DNA of 64,000 nt from contig JADIYA010000007.1 in assembly GCA_016705545.1 (NCBI GenBank), positions 124,001 to 188,000 of the forward strand, in the 5' to 3' direction. Source of the DNA: Flavobacteriales bacterium. GTDB taxonomy: Bacteria; Bacteroidota; Bacteroidia; Flavobacteriales_F; PHOS-HE28. Shown in pieces: positions 7,377 through 15,804 of this stretch. The notes beneath the pieces were generated by a model. The model saw nothing but the letters and a program-made list of their open reading frames with translations. It was not told where the DNA came from and ran no database searches. Within the stretch, counting starts at the first letter, position 1, and each line of letters begins with the position of its first letter. The position numbers and the translations under genes are program-made.

Positions 7377-8291
7377 ATGGATCGCCGCGCATGCACCGAA
7401 CGCGCCCTGCAGCTAGGGCTAGTGGCCACGGCTTTGCTGATCGGCGGCTGCCGCCTGGACGACCAGCTCTTCAACAACGAGAAGATCGACAGCTACCTCC
7501 TGGATGCGTACCCGGGCGAACGTGAGCTGGATGACCTCCCGCCATTGGCGTATGACGTGCCACCGCATTTGATCCACCCCTTCACCTATTCGAGCTACGC
7601 GAGCGGCGAGGAGGCCACGATCCATGCCTTCTACATCGGCCATGTGGATAGCATCGCCTTCGATACCGTGATCATGTACTGCCACGGCAACCGCGGCCAT
7701 ATGGATTTCTACTGGAACCGCGCGAAGCTGCTGGCGCATGTCGGCGGTGCTTTCCGCTACGGTGTGCTCATGATTGATTACCGCGGCTTCGGGATGTCCA
7801 CCGGAGATCCAACGGAAGAAGGGCTTTACGCCGATGTGGCGGGTGGCCTGGCGTGGTTGGTGGAGCATGGACTAACCGAGGACCGGTTGGTGATGTACGG
7901 TTACAGCCTCGGCACCGCGCCCGCCACCAAGCTCAGCGCGGAGCCGCGCGGCCCGCGACCAAGCAAGCTCATCCTCGAAGCCCCCTTCGCCAATGCCGAG
8001 GTGATGGTGCAGGATGCCACTGGACTGGCGCTGCCGGGCTCCTACTTCACGAGCCTCGAGATCAACAATGCGGATGAGATCCGCGCCGTGCATGCCCCGT
8101 TCTGCTGGATCCACGGGGTCGATGATGATTTCCTGAACATCACTACGCATGGCGAGGTGGTGCACGCCAACCATCCTGGCCCGCAGAAAGAAGCGCATCG
8201 CGTACCGGGCGGGCACCACAACGATGTGCCGCGCGCCATGGGGTACAGCTCTTACACAGCGATGCTCCACGAGTTCATTCGAAGGCCATGA
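7377..8291 (+). CDS. Alpha/beta hydrolase lipoprotein
   Basis: 304 residues. The N-terminus LVATALLIGGCRLDD is a lipoprotein signal with Cys at about 25. The alpha/beta hydrolase fold follows: VIMYCHGNRGHMDFY (oxyanion HG), MIDYRGFGMSTGDPTEEG, the nucleophile elbow GYSLG (Ser at about 179), an acid in WIHGVDDDFL and the His in PGGHHNDV. This resembles the ABHD13/prolyl-oligopeptidase-like serine hydrolases; the substrate is unknown. It is anchored to a membrane facing the periplasm. Four bases after the preceding lipoprotein stop, so an operon is likely. Confidence 0.85.
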   Translation: MDRRACTERALQLGLVATALLIGGCRLDDQLFNNEKIDSYLLDAYPGERELDDLPPLAYDVPPHLIHPFTYSSYASGEEATIHAFYIGHVDSIAFDTVIMYCHGNRGHMDFYWNRAKLLAHVGGAFRYGVLMIDYRGFGMSTGDPTEEGLYADVAGGLAWLVEHGLTEDRLVMYGYSLGTAPATKLSAEPRGPRPSKLILEAPFANAEVMVQDATGLALPGSYFTSLEINNADEIRAVHAPFCWIHGVDDDFLNITTHGEVVHANHPGPQKEAHRVPGGHHNDVPRAMGYSSYTAMLHEFIRRP

Positions 8292-8395
8292 TGGACGCGA
8301 TCTGAATGCTGCGATCCGCGCGTGGGCCGGGGCTTCCCCACCGCATCGCCGATGTCAACGCTTTGAGGCCCATCCGGCATCGCTTCCGCACGATG

Positions 8396-8471
8396 GGGCC
8401 ATCATGCCGACTAAGGATCGTTGCATGACGCCATCCACGATCCGTCCGAATAGAGGCAGCCACCGGTGCAC
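8396..8471 (-). pseudogene. Fragment of a RAYT transposase
   Basis: In one minus-strand frame the sequence reads VHRWLPLFGRIVDGVM followed by MM. This matches RAYT copy 1 (DRLPLFGDVVNGMM) and copy 2 (HRFGRIVDGVMH) at residues 30-45. There is no start, no HUH motif and no continuation, so this is a remnant about 25 codons long, showing that RAYT copies have inserted and decayed here before. Confidence 0.65.
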
Positions 8472-8528
8472 TCATTGATCGCTTCCATGGTCATCACTGT
8501 TAATCTTTGCGGAATGCACTGATACCCA

Positions 8529-8723
8529 ATGCCCACCGCCAAGACTCACCAATTGAAGGAAGGCGACCCGTGCGTGGTAATCGCCGGCACGCACAAAGGC
8601 AAAGTCGGCATCGCGCGCGACCTGAACATCAGCAAGACCGGTCACCTCACGATCACGGTGGTGCAAGCCAACGGCGAGCGTTTCAAGACGCTGGGGCGGA
8701 ACGTGGAGGTGAAAGGCAAGTGA
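8529..8723 (+). CDS. Small KOW-motif protein
   Basis: 64 residues that are essentially one KOW motif: EGDPCVVIAGTHKGKVGIARDLNISKTGHLTITV followed by ERFKTLGRNVEV. KOW motifs occur in NusG/Spt5 and in ribosomal proteins L24/L26, where they contact RNA or RNA polymerase, so nucleic-acid binding is inferred. The protein stands alone without an NGN domain. Upstream, TTAATCTTTGCGG (about 8500) resembles the -7 box with one base extra spacing. Confidence 0.75.
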   Translation: MPTAKTHQLKEGDPCVVIAGTHKGKVGIARDLNISKTGHLTITVVQANGERFKTLGRNVEVKGK

Positions 8724-8738
8724 CCATGGCCATGGCCA

Positions 8739-8915
8739 TCATTCCCTTCGCGCGCGTGTGCGGTGAAAGGCCACAGCCGTCCAGCATGATCCGATAAGGA
8801 CCAACGCCAGCGGCAGTGCGCCCGGCTCGCTCTCCACCACGACCATGAAGCTCAAGAGGGCCAGTCCGATCCCGAGCACGAGCGCGGGCCACAGCAGGCT
8901 TGACTTCAGCCTCAT
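8739..8915 (-). CDS. Small two-TM membrane protein (58 aa)
   Basis: An open frame of 58 codons starting MRLKSSLLWPALVLG and ending HRTRARRE-stop. Its ATG overlaps the TGA of the upstream membrane gene (ATGA at 8912-8915). Two hydrophobic stretches are clear: WPALVLGIGLALLSFMVVV and LPLALVLIGSCWTAVAF. The basic C-terminus RTRARRE predicts a cytoplasmic tail. Translational coupling suggests it works with the larger membrane protein next to it. Family not recognised. Confidence 0.6.
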   Translation of the reverse strand: MRLKSSLLWPALVLGIGLALLSFMVVVESEPGALPLALVLIGSCWTAVAFHRTRARRE

Positions 8916-9466
8916 GCCGCCTCCTTTCTAGCCGCCTTGCGGAACAGCGCGGCAGCCGCCGACCACAGGGCGATGAAGAACGCGTTAATGCCCAGAATGG
9001 CCATCCGCTCATCAGCCTGCACCAACTCCTGCGAGAAGGCAAGCCCAGCAATGAGTCCCTGGCCGATGGCCGCTGCAATCATCGCCTTGCCCATGCCACG
9101 AGCGGAGAAGCTAGCAGCGAAGCTGGCCGCCGCCACCATGCCGATCAATGCCACATAAAGGATATTGGCCGCATTGGCACCGGCGCCCACGAAACCGACC
9201 GCCGCATTGCTCCACGCGAGCAACAGCAACGTGATCAGAGCAAGGACTGCACCCGCCCGATATGCGTTGTCCTGGCTGCGGCGAACCACCAGTTCCACCA
9301 GCAGGCCAGTGCCCCCCAAGAGGATCGCGGCGAAGAGGAAGTCTCCTGCGGACCAGTCCACTTCCTCGCTGAACTGCATGCCGATGGCAGGCAGCAAGAG
9401 GATGATGGCCACCGTGCTCCAGCCGATCACCCGAAGCCGCTGGATCCAACGTTCCGCCTCGTTCAT
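8912..9466 (-). CDS. Six-TM membrane protein divergent from ToxR-like regulator
   Basis: 184 residues with about six membrane helices (VIGWSTVAIILLLPAIG, GDFLFAAILLGGTGLLVELVV, AVLALITLLLLAWSNAA, ILYVALIGMVAAASF, MIAAAIGQGLIAGLAF, MAILGINAFFIALWSAA). No catalytic motif was recognised. ATG 9466 (MNEAERW) is chosen; the upstream extension reads through the AT-rich promoter region. Its position, head to head with a membrane-spanning winged-helix regulator 152 bp away and overlapping a 58-codon membrane gene, suggests that the pair is controlled by that regulator. Confidence 0.75.
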   Translation of the reverse strand: MNEAERWIQRLRVIGWSTVAIILLLPAIGMQFSEEVDWSAGDFLFAAILLGGTGLLVELVVRRSQDNAYRAGAVLALITLLLLAWSNAAVGFVGAGANAANILYVALIGMVAAASFAASFSARGMGKAMIAAAIGQGLIAGLAFSQELVQADERMAILGINAFFIALWSAAAALFRKAARKEAA

Positions 9467-9618
9467 ACCGATCCTCGTTCCATTCCCGTTCGTGCGTGCC
9501 ATGCTCTTTTGGTTTGTTGATGTTGTTTTGACGTCACCGGAAGCGACTTGCGTCCGGCGCTGCAAACCACCGGCAACGCCTTGTGAGCCGCATGAGGAAG
9601 TCGTGAGATATTTGTGAT
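9467..9618. promoter_or_regulatory. Divergent regulatory region of the membrane pair and regulator
   Basis: A 152-bp region between divergent genes. Part of it (about 9500-9535) is much more AT-rich than its surroundings and repeats TTTG/TGTTG words (cttttggtttgttgatgttgttttg), the sort of sequence a winged-helix regulator could bind. No exact TAnnTTTG box was found; GATATTTG lies just before the regulator ATG. Confidence 0.35.
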
Positions 9619-10737
9619 ATGGTCCTGAGCCCTACGCACTTCCGATTCGGCGACTTCCGCCTTGATGCGGCCGGGCGTCAACTGTGGCGTGGAGAGGAAC
9701 GGGTGGAACTCAGCGGACGCTACCTCGATGCGCTGGTGCTCTTGGTACGGGAGCACGGACAACTGCTTTCCAAGGAACGCCTCTTCGAAGAGGTGTGGTC
9801 GGGGGTGATCGTCAGCGACAGCGCGCTGACGCAATGCATCAAGGAGATCCGCAAGCAACTCGGGGATGATGCCGGGGAGCCGCGGTTCGTTCAGACCGTC
9901 CCGCGCTACGGCTATCGTTTCATAGGCGTGGTGGAAGTGATGGAAGCGCCGCAAGCAACGCGGAGTGCGGTTCCTGTTGCGGAGGACGGGACTATGTTCA
10001 CACGTCATGAACGCCGCCCCCTGGAGCGCGCCATCCGTGAAGGGCTTGCCGGAACGCTCGGTGGTGGCGTGGCCGGCCTCGTCGGCGGGCTGTTCTATGG
10101 CTTGGTGATGACGAGTGGTGGGCACCAGGAAAGCGTGGGCACCACCTCGACCTTGGCCGTCCTGCTCAGCCTGGGCGTTTTCCTCGGGATGGCTGGCGGT
10201 TTCGGCGTCAGCGCCGGCATGTCGCTCGCCGCGCTGTATGGGAAAGGCCGGAACCATTGGATCATGGTCGGTGCGGCGCTCGGAGGCGCGCTGATCGGTG
10301 GTGTTGCCGATGTGCTCGGACTGGACGCGTTCAACCTGCTATTCGGTCGTTCGGTCCATGGCATCACCGGTGCGCTGGAAGGAGGGTTGCTCGGTGCTGC
10401 ACTTGCCGGTGGTGCCTGGCTTGGTGGCGGGATCCGTGCTCAACCGCGTTGGCGGCCGTTGCTCGGCGCCAGTATGGCCGCGACGGTCGTGGGCGTGCTG
10501 ATTCCGCTCGCCGGTGGCCACTTGTTCGCAGGCTCCCTGAATAGCCTGGCGGATGCCTTCGCTGGATCGCGCTTGCAATTGGAGGCGCTTGGCGGCCTCT
10601 TCGGCGATGCGCAACTCGGCCCCACGACGCAGGCTGTGCTCGGTGGCATCGAGGTGCTGTTGTTCGCGGTCTGTGTAGTGAGCGGAATTGTCCTTGCTGA
10701 GCGGGTCCGCGACATTTCGGCGGAGCGGCTGCGCTGA
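9619..10737 (+). CDS. ToxR/CadC-like membrane-bound winged-helix regulator
   Basis: 372 residues. Residues 5-105 are an OmpR/PhoB-type winged-helix DNA-binding domain (FRFGDFRLDAAGRQLWRG, then LSKERLFEEVWSG, SALTQCIKEIRKQLGDD and VQTVPRYGYRFIG). After a short linker, residues 130-372 hold about six glycine-rich membrane helices (GGGVAGLVGGLFYG, VLLSLGVFLGMAGG, GAALGGALIGGVAD, and others). One-component regulators of this type sense signals through their membrane part without a kinase. Here there is a polytopic domain rather than the single helix plus periplasmic domain of CadC. Likely target: the divergent membrane genes. Confidence 0.82.
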   Translation: MVLSPTHFRFGDFRLDAAGRQLWRGEERVELSGRYLDALVLLVREHGQLLSKERLFEEVWSGVIVSDSALTQCIKEIRKQLGDDAGEPRFVQTVPRYGYRFIGVVEVMEAPQATRSAVPVAEDGTMFTRHERRPLERAIREGLAGTLGGGVAGLVGGLFYGLVMTSGGHQESVGTTSTLAVLLSLGVFLGMAGGFGVSAGMSLAALYGKGRNHWIMVGAALGGALIGGVADVLGLDAFNLLFGRSVHGITGALEGGLLGAALAGGAWLGGGIRAQPRWRPLLGASMAATVVGVLIPLAGGHLFAGSLNSLADAFAGSRLQLEALGGLFGDAQLGPTTQAVLGGIEVLLFAVCVVSGIVLAERVRDISAERLR

Positions 10738-10785
10738 TGGCTGCGTCGGCTCACCAAGCCTGCTCTGAACTGCGCAATGGCTGAA

Positions 10786-11181
10786 TCACGCTACGGTGGC
10801 CGGAATCCTTTCCACCAGCAGTGCTTTCCCGGACTTATCGAAGTAGGTGCACGTCATCGCTCCGGTATCCACGACCCAGCGCTCTACGCCAGCGTCGCGC
10901 GCATCGGCGCAGAAGGTGGGGTAATCGGTGCCGCCCCGTTGGTGAAGCTTCAAGCGCTCGCGGAAGCGGTCTTTGTCACCGTGGTCGGCGATGGTTTGAG
11001 CCGCGTGCTTGGCTGTTGTGCTCAGGACTTGTCCCAGACCTTCATAGTCCACACGCCCATCGGCGAGCCAGGTGGTGTAGCGCTGCACGCCGAGGGCGAT
11101 GAGGTCCTGCACGTAACGCGGGAAGTCGGCGCCGCTTCTCACGCGGCTGTGGGCTTGGGCGATCTGATCGAGGGTGAACAT
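10786..11181 (-). CDS. DUF1398 family protein (YbcV-like)
   Basis: 131 residues resembling the DUF1398 family (E. coli YbcV): it opens MFTLDQIAQAHSRVRSGADFP and contains GVQRYTTWLADG, GGTDYPTFCADARDAGVERW and a C-terminal strand with TCTYFDKSGKALLVE. No biochemical role is known for the family. Full length, start at the family-typical MFTLDQ. No clear promoter box. Confidence 0.85.
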   Translation of the reverse strand: MFTLDQIAQAHSRVRSGADFPRYVQDLIALGVQRYTTWLADGRVDYEGLGQVLSTTAKHAAQTIADHGDKDRFRERLKLHQRGGTDYPTFCADARDAGVERWVVDTGAMTCTYFDKSGKALLVERIPATVA

Positions 11182-11266
11182 GATGCTGGGAGGGGCCCTG
11201 TATCCTGCACGAGTCGCACGCCCGGATGATTCACGATCGTTCGCTGCGATCCGGTGCGCCGCGATT

Positions 11267-14200
11267 TCACTGCTTCAGCACGCGCAGCTGCAACCGCTCA
11301 TTCCTCGTATGCAGCACCACCGTGTAGAGGCCGGGCGCGAAGGGTTCCAGGTCGAGCGCAGTGCCGCGCTGCTCCAACACCTTCTGCCCTGCCGCATTCC
11401 AGAGCTCAACACCCAGCACTTGGGTCGTGCCTCGGATGGTGAGCGGGCCATCGGTGGGATTCGGCACCAGTTGGAAACCGTGCACCTCGTGCATCAGCAA
11501 TCCGGTGGTGAGCTCGTAAACCACCGTGTTGGACGCCTCCGACGCGCAGCCTGCTACGGTAGCCACTACATGGTAATTGCCGGACAAGGTCACCGCGACA
11601 CTGGCCGAGGTTCCGCCAACGAGCGGCTCGCCGTTGAAGTACCATTGGAAGCTTGCACCGGCCACCGGGCTTGCGCTCACCACGTTGCCGACGATGCTGG
11701 CCACTGGCGTTGGCACCTCGCTCACGGCAAGGAACAAGGGATCGCTCTGCACGGTCATGGCTGATGCGCATGCGGCATTGCCCGCAAGGATGCAGCGCAC
11801 CTCGGCATCTTCCGTGAGCCCGTTGATGGTGTAGCTATCGGCATTGCTGCCCACAGGCACATCGTTCACCGTCCATTGGTAGGCCGGTGCAGCGCCTGCA
11901 TTCGCGGTGGATGCCGTGATGGTGATCGCATCGCCCAAGCAGTACGGGCCAACTGGAGCGGCGAGGCTGATGGTGGGCGTGCACACCGCGGCGCAAGGGC
12001 CCGTGTGGCTGCCCAAGTGGCTGTAGTCGTTCACCGGGTACGCGATCCAATCCACATCCGGCAAGAAGGGATCCGTGCCATCCGGATCTCCGCGATCGAT
12101 GGTGGGCTTGCGCACGAGCACCGTGTAGAAGGTGCCCACGCCGTTGCTCAGCCAGTAGTTATCGTCCTCGAAGAAGTCGCCCACGCGGCCGATGACATCG
12201 ATGGGCGTATCGCCGTTCACGAGCACGATGGTCTCCTGCCCATCGAACCAGAGGTCGGTGATCTGGTCGGCGTAGGTGTCGATGTTCGTAGCGAAGTTCG
12301 GTGCCACATAAACGCGCACATCACCGGGCTGAATGACGCCGCTGAGCAGGGTGGCATCGTAGGTGTGCTGGCCGTTGGGGTAGAAGCGAAGCGCATACCC
12401 GGTCAGGTCGACCGGCACCGAGCGCGGGTTGTAGATCTCGATGGCGCGGGCGATGTCGCCGGGGTAGTGCACCATCTCGCTGATGAAGAGGTCGTGACAG
12501 GGCTGCGGCTCAGGTCCCACCACCACCTCGTAGTTGATGCCGGTGCGGCGATAGAGATGCACGGCCTCCGTCTCGGCGCAGGAAGCGTAGATCTCTGGCG
12601 TGCCATCGCCATCGATGTCGCCCGTGCCCACGAACTGTGCGTTCGGTACGTTCCGGGCCAGCAAGTGCCGCGTGAACACCTCGCTGCCATCATTCTCGAA
12701 CCAGTCCGTGCTGCGGTCATCCAACGCCGATGCCACCACATCGATATCGCCATCACCATCCAGGTCGGTGGCCACCACGTAGGTCGCGTAGCCCACGCCA
12801 TAGGCCAGCACCTGCTCCGTGTAGGCCGGGAAAGCGCCGCCGCTGCTCTCGTACCAGTTGATGCGGTCCTGATCGCCCATGGTGGCCACGATGTCCTGGT
12901 CGCCATCGCCGTCCAGATCGACCCAATAGCAGGATGTGATGCCCGGTGCCGATGCGTCGATCTCGAACGCCTGGAAGGTGCCGTTGCCCATGTTGCGGTG
13001 CAGCACCAGCTTGCCTACCTGCTGCAAGTTGGAAAAGCAGGCTGATAGCACGTCCATGTCGCCATCGTTGTCGTGGTCCAAGGCGCGCACCTCGTATGGC
13101 TGCGGATAAGTGGTGTTCACCGTGAACTGCGTGAACACCTCGCTGCCGTTGTTCTGGTACCAGTAGATGAACCCGCCATTGAGGTTGGAGGCCACCACGT
13201 CAAGATCGCCGTCGCAATCGAAGTCCACCACGTCGCAGGAGTAGGCGTTGGTGAGGTTGGCCACCAAGCGCTTCGCGAAGCTGCCGCCACCCAGGTTCTC
13301 GATCCAGGTCACCTTGTTCCCCGTGCGCTCCGTGAGCACGGCATCCAGGTCACCATCGCCATCAAGGTCCGCGGCTTTCATGTCCACCCCGCTGCCGATC
13401 TGGATGCGGGTGGCCCCTTCGCGGGTCTCCTGGGCCTCGAGCTTTCCGGTGCCATCGTTCTCGTACCAGTTCACATAGAGCAGGCCCACGGCCATCATGT
13501 CCGCATCGCCGTCGCTATCGAAATCGCCGTGACAGACGCCGCGTGCATCGGTGAGTATGCGGTTCAATCGCCTGCGCTCGAAGCCCGAGGTCGCCGGGTT
13601 CAGGTAGACGCGGATATCCGAGCCGGATGCGGCAACCACGTCCTGACCGCCATCACCATCGAGGTCGGCTGCCAGCACAAGCGATGCGAAGTCCAGATTG
13701 ATGTCCAGCGTGACACCGGTCCCGGTTAAGGTGCCGTCGGGGCTGTAGCCGCGCCAGTACAGGTCGTTCTCGGTGTAATCGGCGATGAGCAGGTCGGTGT
13801 AGCCATCACCATTCATATCGCCTGCTCCCACACCGCGCGCACCAGAATAGGCGGTGACCACTTGCTGCGTGAAGGTGCTGCCGTTGTTGCGGAAATAGCC
13901 TGTTCCGCCGGCGCCTGAGTAGAGCAGGTCCATGTCGCCATCCTGATCGAGGTCATCCTGCACGAGCCGCCGCGGAGTGACCATGTTGGCCAACAGCTCG
14001 TTGGTGAAGGTGCCGCTGCCGTTGTTCCGGAACAAACGGATGGCCCCTGCGGTCTGAATGGCCGCCGCTGCATCGATATCACCATCGCCATCGTAGTCAT
14101 GGGCCTGTACATGAGCAGCGCCGGTAAGCCCGGTGGCCATATCGAACTGGGTGAATGCGAAGCCGCCATCGTTACGAAGCCAGTACACCTTGTTCGCCGT

Positions 14201-14647
14201 GAATGCCGCGCACACGAGGTCCTTGTCGCCGTCCCCGTCCAGGTCGGCGATGGCCACACCAGACACGCCACCCGTGGCAGTGCGCAGGATCAAGCGGTCG
14301 AAGGTGTTGTCGCCGTTGTTCCGGTAGTACAGGATGCGGTTCACGGCCATATCCGCGACGACGATGTCCTTGTGGCCGTCGTCGTCGAGGTCTTCCACCA
14401 GCACGCATTGCACCTCCTGGGCATCCAGGCTCAGGGTGACCTTCTCGAATCCTCCTGATCCATCATTCACGTACCACACCAGGTTGCGGAGCCCACCGCT
14501 CACCAGGTCGATATCGCCATCGTCATCCAGGTCGCTCGCCGCAATGGCCAGCGTGGCATGCGAGATGAGTTCCGTGCGATAGCCTTGTGCCTTGGCCGTT
14601 GCCGCACAGGCCAACGCCAAGAGCATCGTGATGAGGGGCTTGTTCAT
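11267..14647 (-). CDS. Large FG-GAP/VCBS repeat T9SS-secreted protein
   Basis: 1126 residues. A signal peptide (MNKPLITMLLALACAATAKAQ) is followed by about 14 VCBS/FG-GAP repeats, each with a DxDxDGxxD calcium-binding loop (DLDDDGDIDLV, DLDGDGDKDLV, DMNGDGYTDLL and others), forming two beta-propellers over about residues 25-680. Next come a lamin-tail-like domain (ISEMVHYPGDIARAIEIYN), two Ig/PKD-like modules (PYCLGDAITITAS; ASFQWYFNGEPLVGG) and a type A T9SS sorting domain (VPNPTDGPLTIRG ... APGLYTVVL). Surface exposure with calcium or ligand binding is inferred. ATG 14647 is chosen over upstream in-frame codons because a -7 box lies eight bases before it and the signal peptide begins there. 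Confidence 0.88.
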   Translation of the reverse strand: MNKPLITMLLALACAATAKAQGYRTELISHATLAIAASDLDDDGDIDLVSGGLRNLVWYVNDGSGGFEKVTLSLDAQEVQCVLVEDLDDDGHKDIVVADMAVNRILYYRNNGDNTFDRLILRTATGGVSGVAIADLDGDGDKDLVCAAFTANKVYWLRNDGGFAFTQFDMATGLTGAAHVQAHDYDGDGDIDAAAAIQTAGAIRLFRNNGSGTFTNELLANMVTPRRLVQDDLDQDGDMDLLYSGAGGTGYFRNNGSTFTQQVVTAYSGARGVGAGDMNGDGYTDLLIADYTENDLYWRGYSPDGTLTGTGVTLDINLDFASLVLAADLDGDGGQDVVAASGSDIRVYLNPATSGFERRRLNRILTDARGVCHGDFDSDGDADMMAVGLLYVNWYENDGTGKLEAQETREGATRIQIGSGVDMKAADLDGDGDLDAVLTERTGNKVTWIENLGGGSFAKRLVANLTNAYSCDVVDFDCDGDLDVVASNLNGGFIYWYQNNGSEVFTQFTVNTTYPQPYEVRALDHDNDGDMDVLSACFSNLQQVGKLVLHRNMGNGTFQAFEIDASAPGITSCYWVDLDGDGDQDIVATMGDQDRINWYESSGGAFPAYTEQVLAYGVGYATYVVATDLDGDGDIDVVASALDDRSTDWFENDGSEVFTRHLLARNVPNAQFVGTGDIDGDGTPEIYASCAETEAVHLYRRTGINYEVVVGPEPQPCHDLFISEMVHYPGDIARAIEIYNPRSVPVDLTGYALRFYPNGQHTYDATLLSGVIQPGDVRVYVAPNFATNIDTYADQITDLWFDGQETIVLVNGDTPIDVIGRVGDFFEDDNYWLSNGVGTFYTVLVRKPTIDRGDPDGTDPFLPDVDWIAYPVNDYSHLGSHTGPCAAVCTPTISLAAPVGPYCLGDAITITASTANAGAAPAYQWTVNDVPVGSNADSYTINGLTEDAEVRCILAGNAACASAMTVQSDPLFLAVSEVPTPVASIVGNVVSASPVAGASFQWYFNGEPLVGGTSASVAVTLSGNYHVVATVAGCASEASNTVVYELTTGLLMHEVHGFQLVPNPTDGPLTIRGTTQVLGVELWNAAGQKVLEQRGTALDLEPFAPGLYTVVLHTRNERLQLRVLKQ

Positions 14648-14655
14648 GATGGGCG

Positions 14656-14663
14656 CGAACATA
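14656..14663 (-). promoter_or_regulatory. -7 promoter box TATGTTCG
   Basis: On the minus strand TATGTTCG ends eight bases before the ATG at 14647. It overlaps an upstream in-frame ATG, which argues that the shorter start is used. Confidence 0.5.
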
Positions 14664-14801
14664 TCTCTCTGATCTGTACGATCAGGAACGGAAAGAGAAA
14701 TTGCGAGTGGCATCCGCGCGCGCAGTGCTGCAGTGCTCGTTCTCATCTGAATAGCACTGCGCGGATTGAAGCGGATCAGGGGCAGGCGGCACCGCTTGGA
14801 C

Positions 14802-15224
14802 CTACTTCACCCGCTGCTTCTCCATCGCCTTCACCCCTTTCACGATCAGCTCTTCCAGCAGCTTGATGTCCACATCGCTGAGCTGCTTGATGTAGAGGCA
14901 GCCCACGCCGGTGCTGTGCTTCCCCAGCTTCTTCATCAGTGCGGCTTCCTTCTCGAATCCCATGAGGATGTACAGCGACAACGCCGTCTTGCGCGGACTG
15001 AAACCCGTCACCATCCATTCGCCTTCACGGCCGCTCTTGCCTTTGTAGCGGTAGCGACCGAAACCGACCATGCTGGCGCCCCACATCCTCGGTTCTTCGC
15101 CGGTAGCCTTCTTCATCAGCTTGATCAGCATGCGGCAATCCGCAGCAACGGACTCGGGTTGCTTGTCGATGAAGGCATCCACGCTGGCGGTGGTCGCCTT
15201 GGTCTTGAGTTCTGCTTTGGCCAT
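14802..15224 (-). CDS. DUF1801 domain protein
   Basis: 140 residues of the DUF1801 family: VDAFIDKQPESVAADCRMLIKLMKKATG, then PRMWGASMVGFGRYRYKG and LSLYILMGFEKEAALMKKLGKHSTGVGCLYIK. The fold resembles the YdhG/YdeI (frataxin-like) group; function unknown. ATG 15224 (MAKAELK) chosen because the in-frame upstream stretch is basic and low complexity and crosses the divergent promoter. Divergent from another DUF1801 gene. Confidence 0.82.
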   Translation of the reverse strand: MAKAELKTKATTASVDAFIDKQPESVAADCRMLIKLMKKATGEEPRMWGASMVGFGRYRYKGKSGREGEWMVTGFSPRKTALSLYILMGFEKEAALMKKLGKHSTGVGCLYIKQLSDVDIKLLEELIVKGVKAMEKQRVK

Positions 15225-15274
15225 GGCTCGTGTGCCGCGCAAATATGGACCGCACAGCTGATCGGAGTTGTTGC

Positions 15275-15282
15275 GAACTTCG
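15275..15282 (+). promoter_or_regulatory. Near-consensus -7 box GAACTTCG
   Basis: GAACTTCG followed by gccc and ATG 15287, the same spacer and spacing as at 17 and 1424, but with GA in place of TA. Confidence 0.4.
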
Positions 15283-15286
15283 GCCC

Positions 15287-15799
15287 ATGGTCTCAACGAA
15301 GAAGGCGATTGCACCGCGGAAGACGGCGAAGAAGGCCGCCAGCAAGAAGACCGGTGCCAAGGCTGCGAAGCCATCTGCTTCCGAACCCTCCGGAAAGGTG
15401 AAGCTCCTCTCCGGCGGCAACCCGCAGATTCCCAAAGGCGATGGCGACGCGCCGGTGCAGGCCTACATCGCCGCCATGCCCGGCTGGAAGCGCGAAGTGG
15501 GCGAAAGGCTCGATGCCTTGCTGGAGAAGCACATCCCCGATCTGCAGAAGGCGGTGAAGTGGAACTCGCCGTTCTATGGGGTGGAAGGCCAGGGCTGGTT
15601 CATCGCCACGCACGTGTTCACCCGCTTCGTGCGCATCACCTTCTTCTACGGGCAATCGCTGAAGCCCATGCCGCCGGGCCCCAGCAAGGACAAGAACGCG
15701 CGCTACCTCGACATCCATGAGAACGACAAAGTGGACGAGGAGCAACTGGTGAGCTGGCTGAAGCAGGCTGCTGCATTGCCCGGTTGGCTGAAGCATTGA
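15287..15799 (+). CDS. DUF1801 protein with lysine-rich N-terminus
   Basis: 170 residues. The first 40 residues are a K/A-rich tail (STKKAIAPRKTAKKAASKK) like histone H1, probably disordered. The rest is a DUF1801 domain (VQAYIAAMPGWKREVGERLD, KAVKWNSPFYGVEGQGWF, VRITFFYGQSLKPMPPG, ARYLDIHENDKVDEEQL). A start at 15287 is supported by the near-promoter four bases upstream. It is followed six bases later by a YdeI-type gene, so the two likely form an operon. Function unknown; the tail hints at nucleic-acid contact (inference). Confidence 0.82.
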   Translation: MVSTKKAIAPRKTAKKAASKKTGAKAAKPSASEPSGKVKLLSGGNPQIPKGDGDAPVQAYIAAMPGWKREVGERLDALLEKHIPDLQKAVKWNSPFYGVEGQGWFIATHVFTRFVRITFFYGQSLKPMPPGPSKDKNARYLDIHENDKVDEEQLVSWLKQAAALPGWLKH

Positions 15800-15804
15800 T
15801 CACG

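Noticed and set aside
9463..10257. 264-codon minus-strand frame opposite the ToxR-like regulator
   Set aside because: Overlaps a clear winged-helix domain and shows no domain or start signal of its own.
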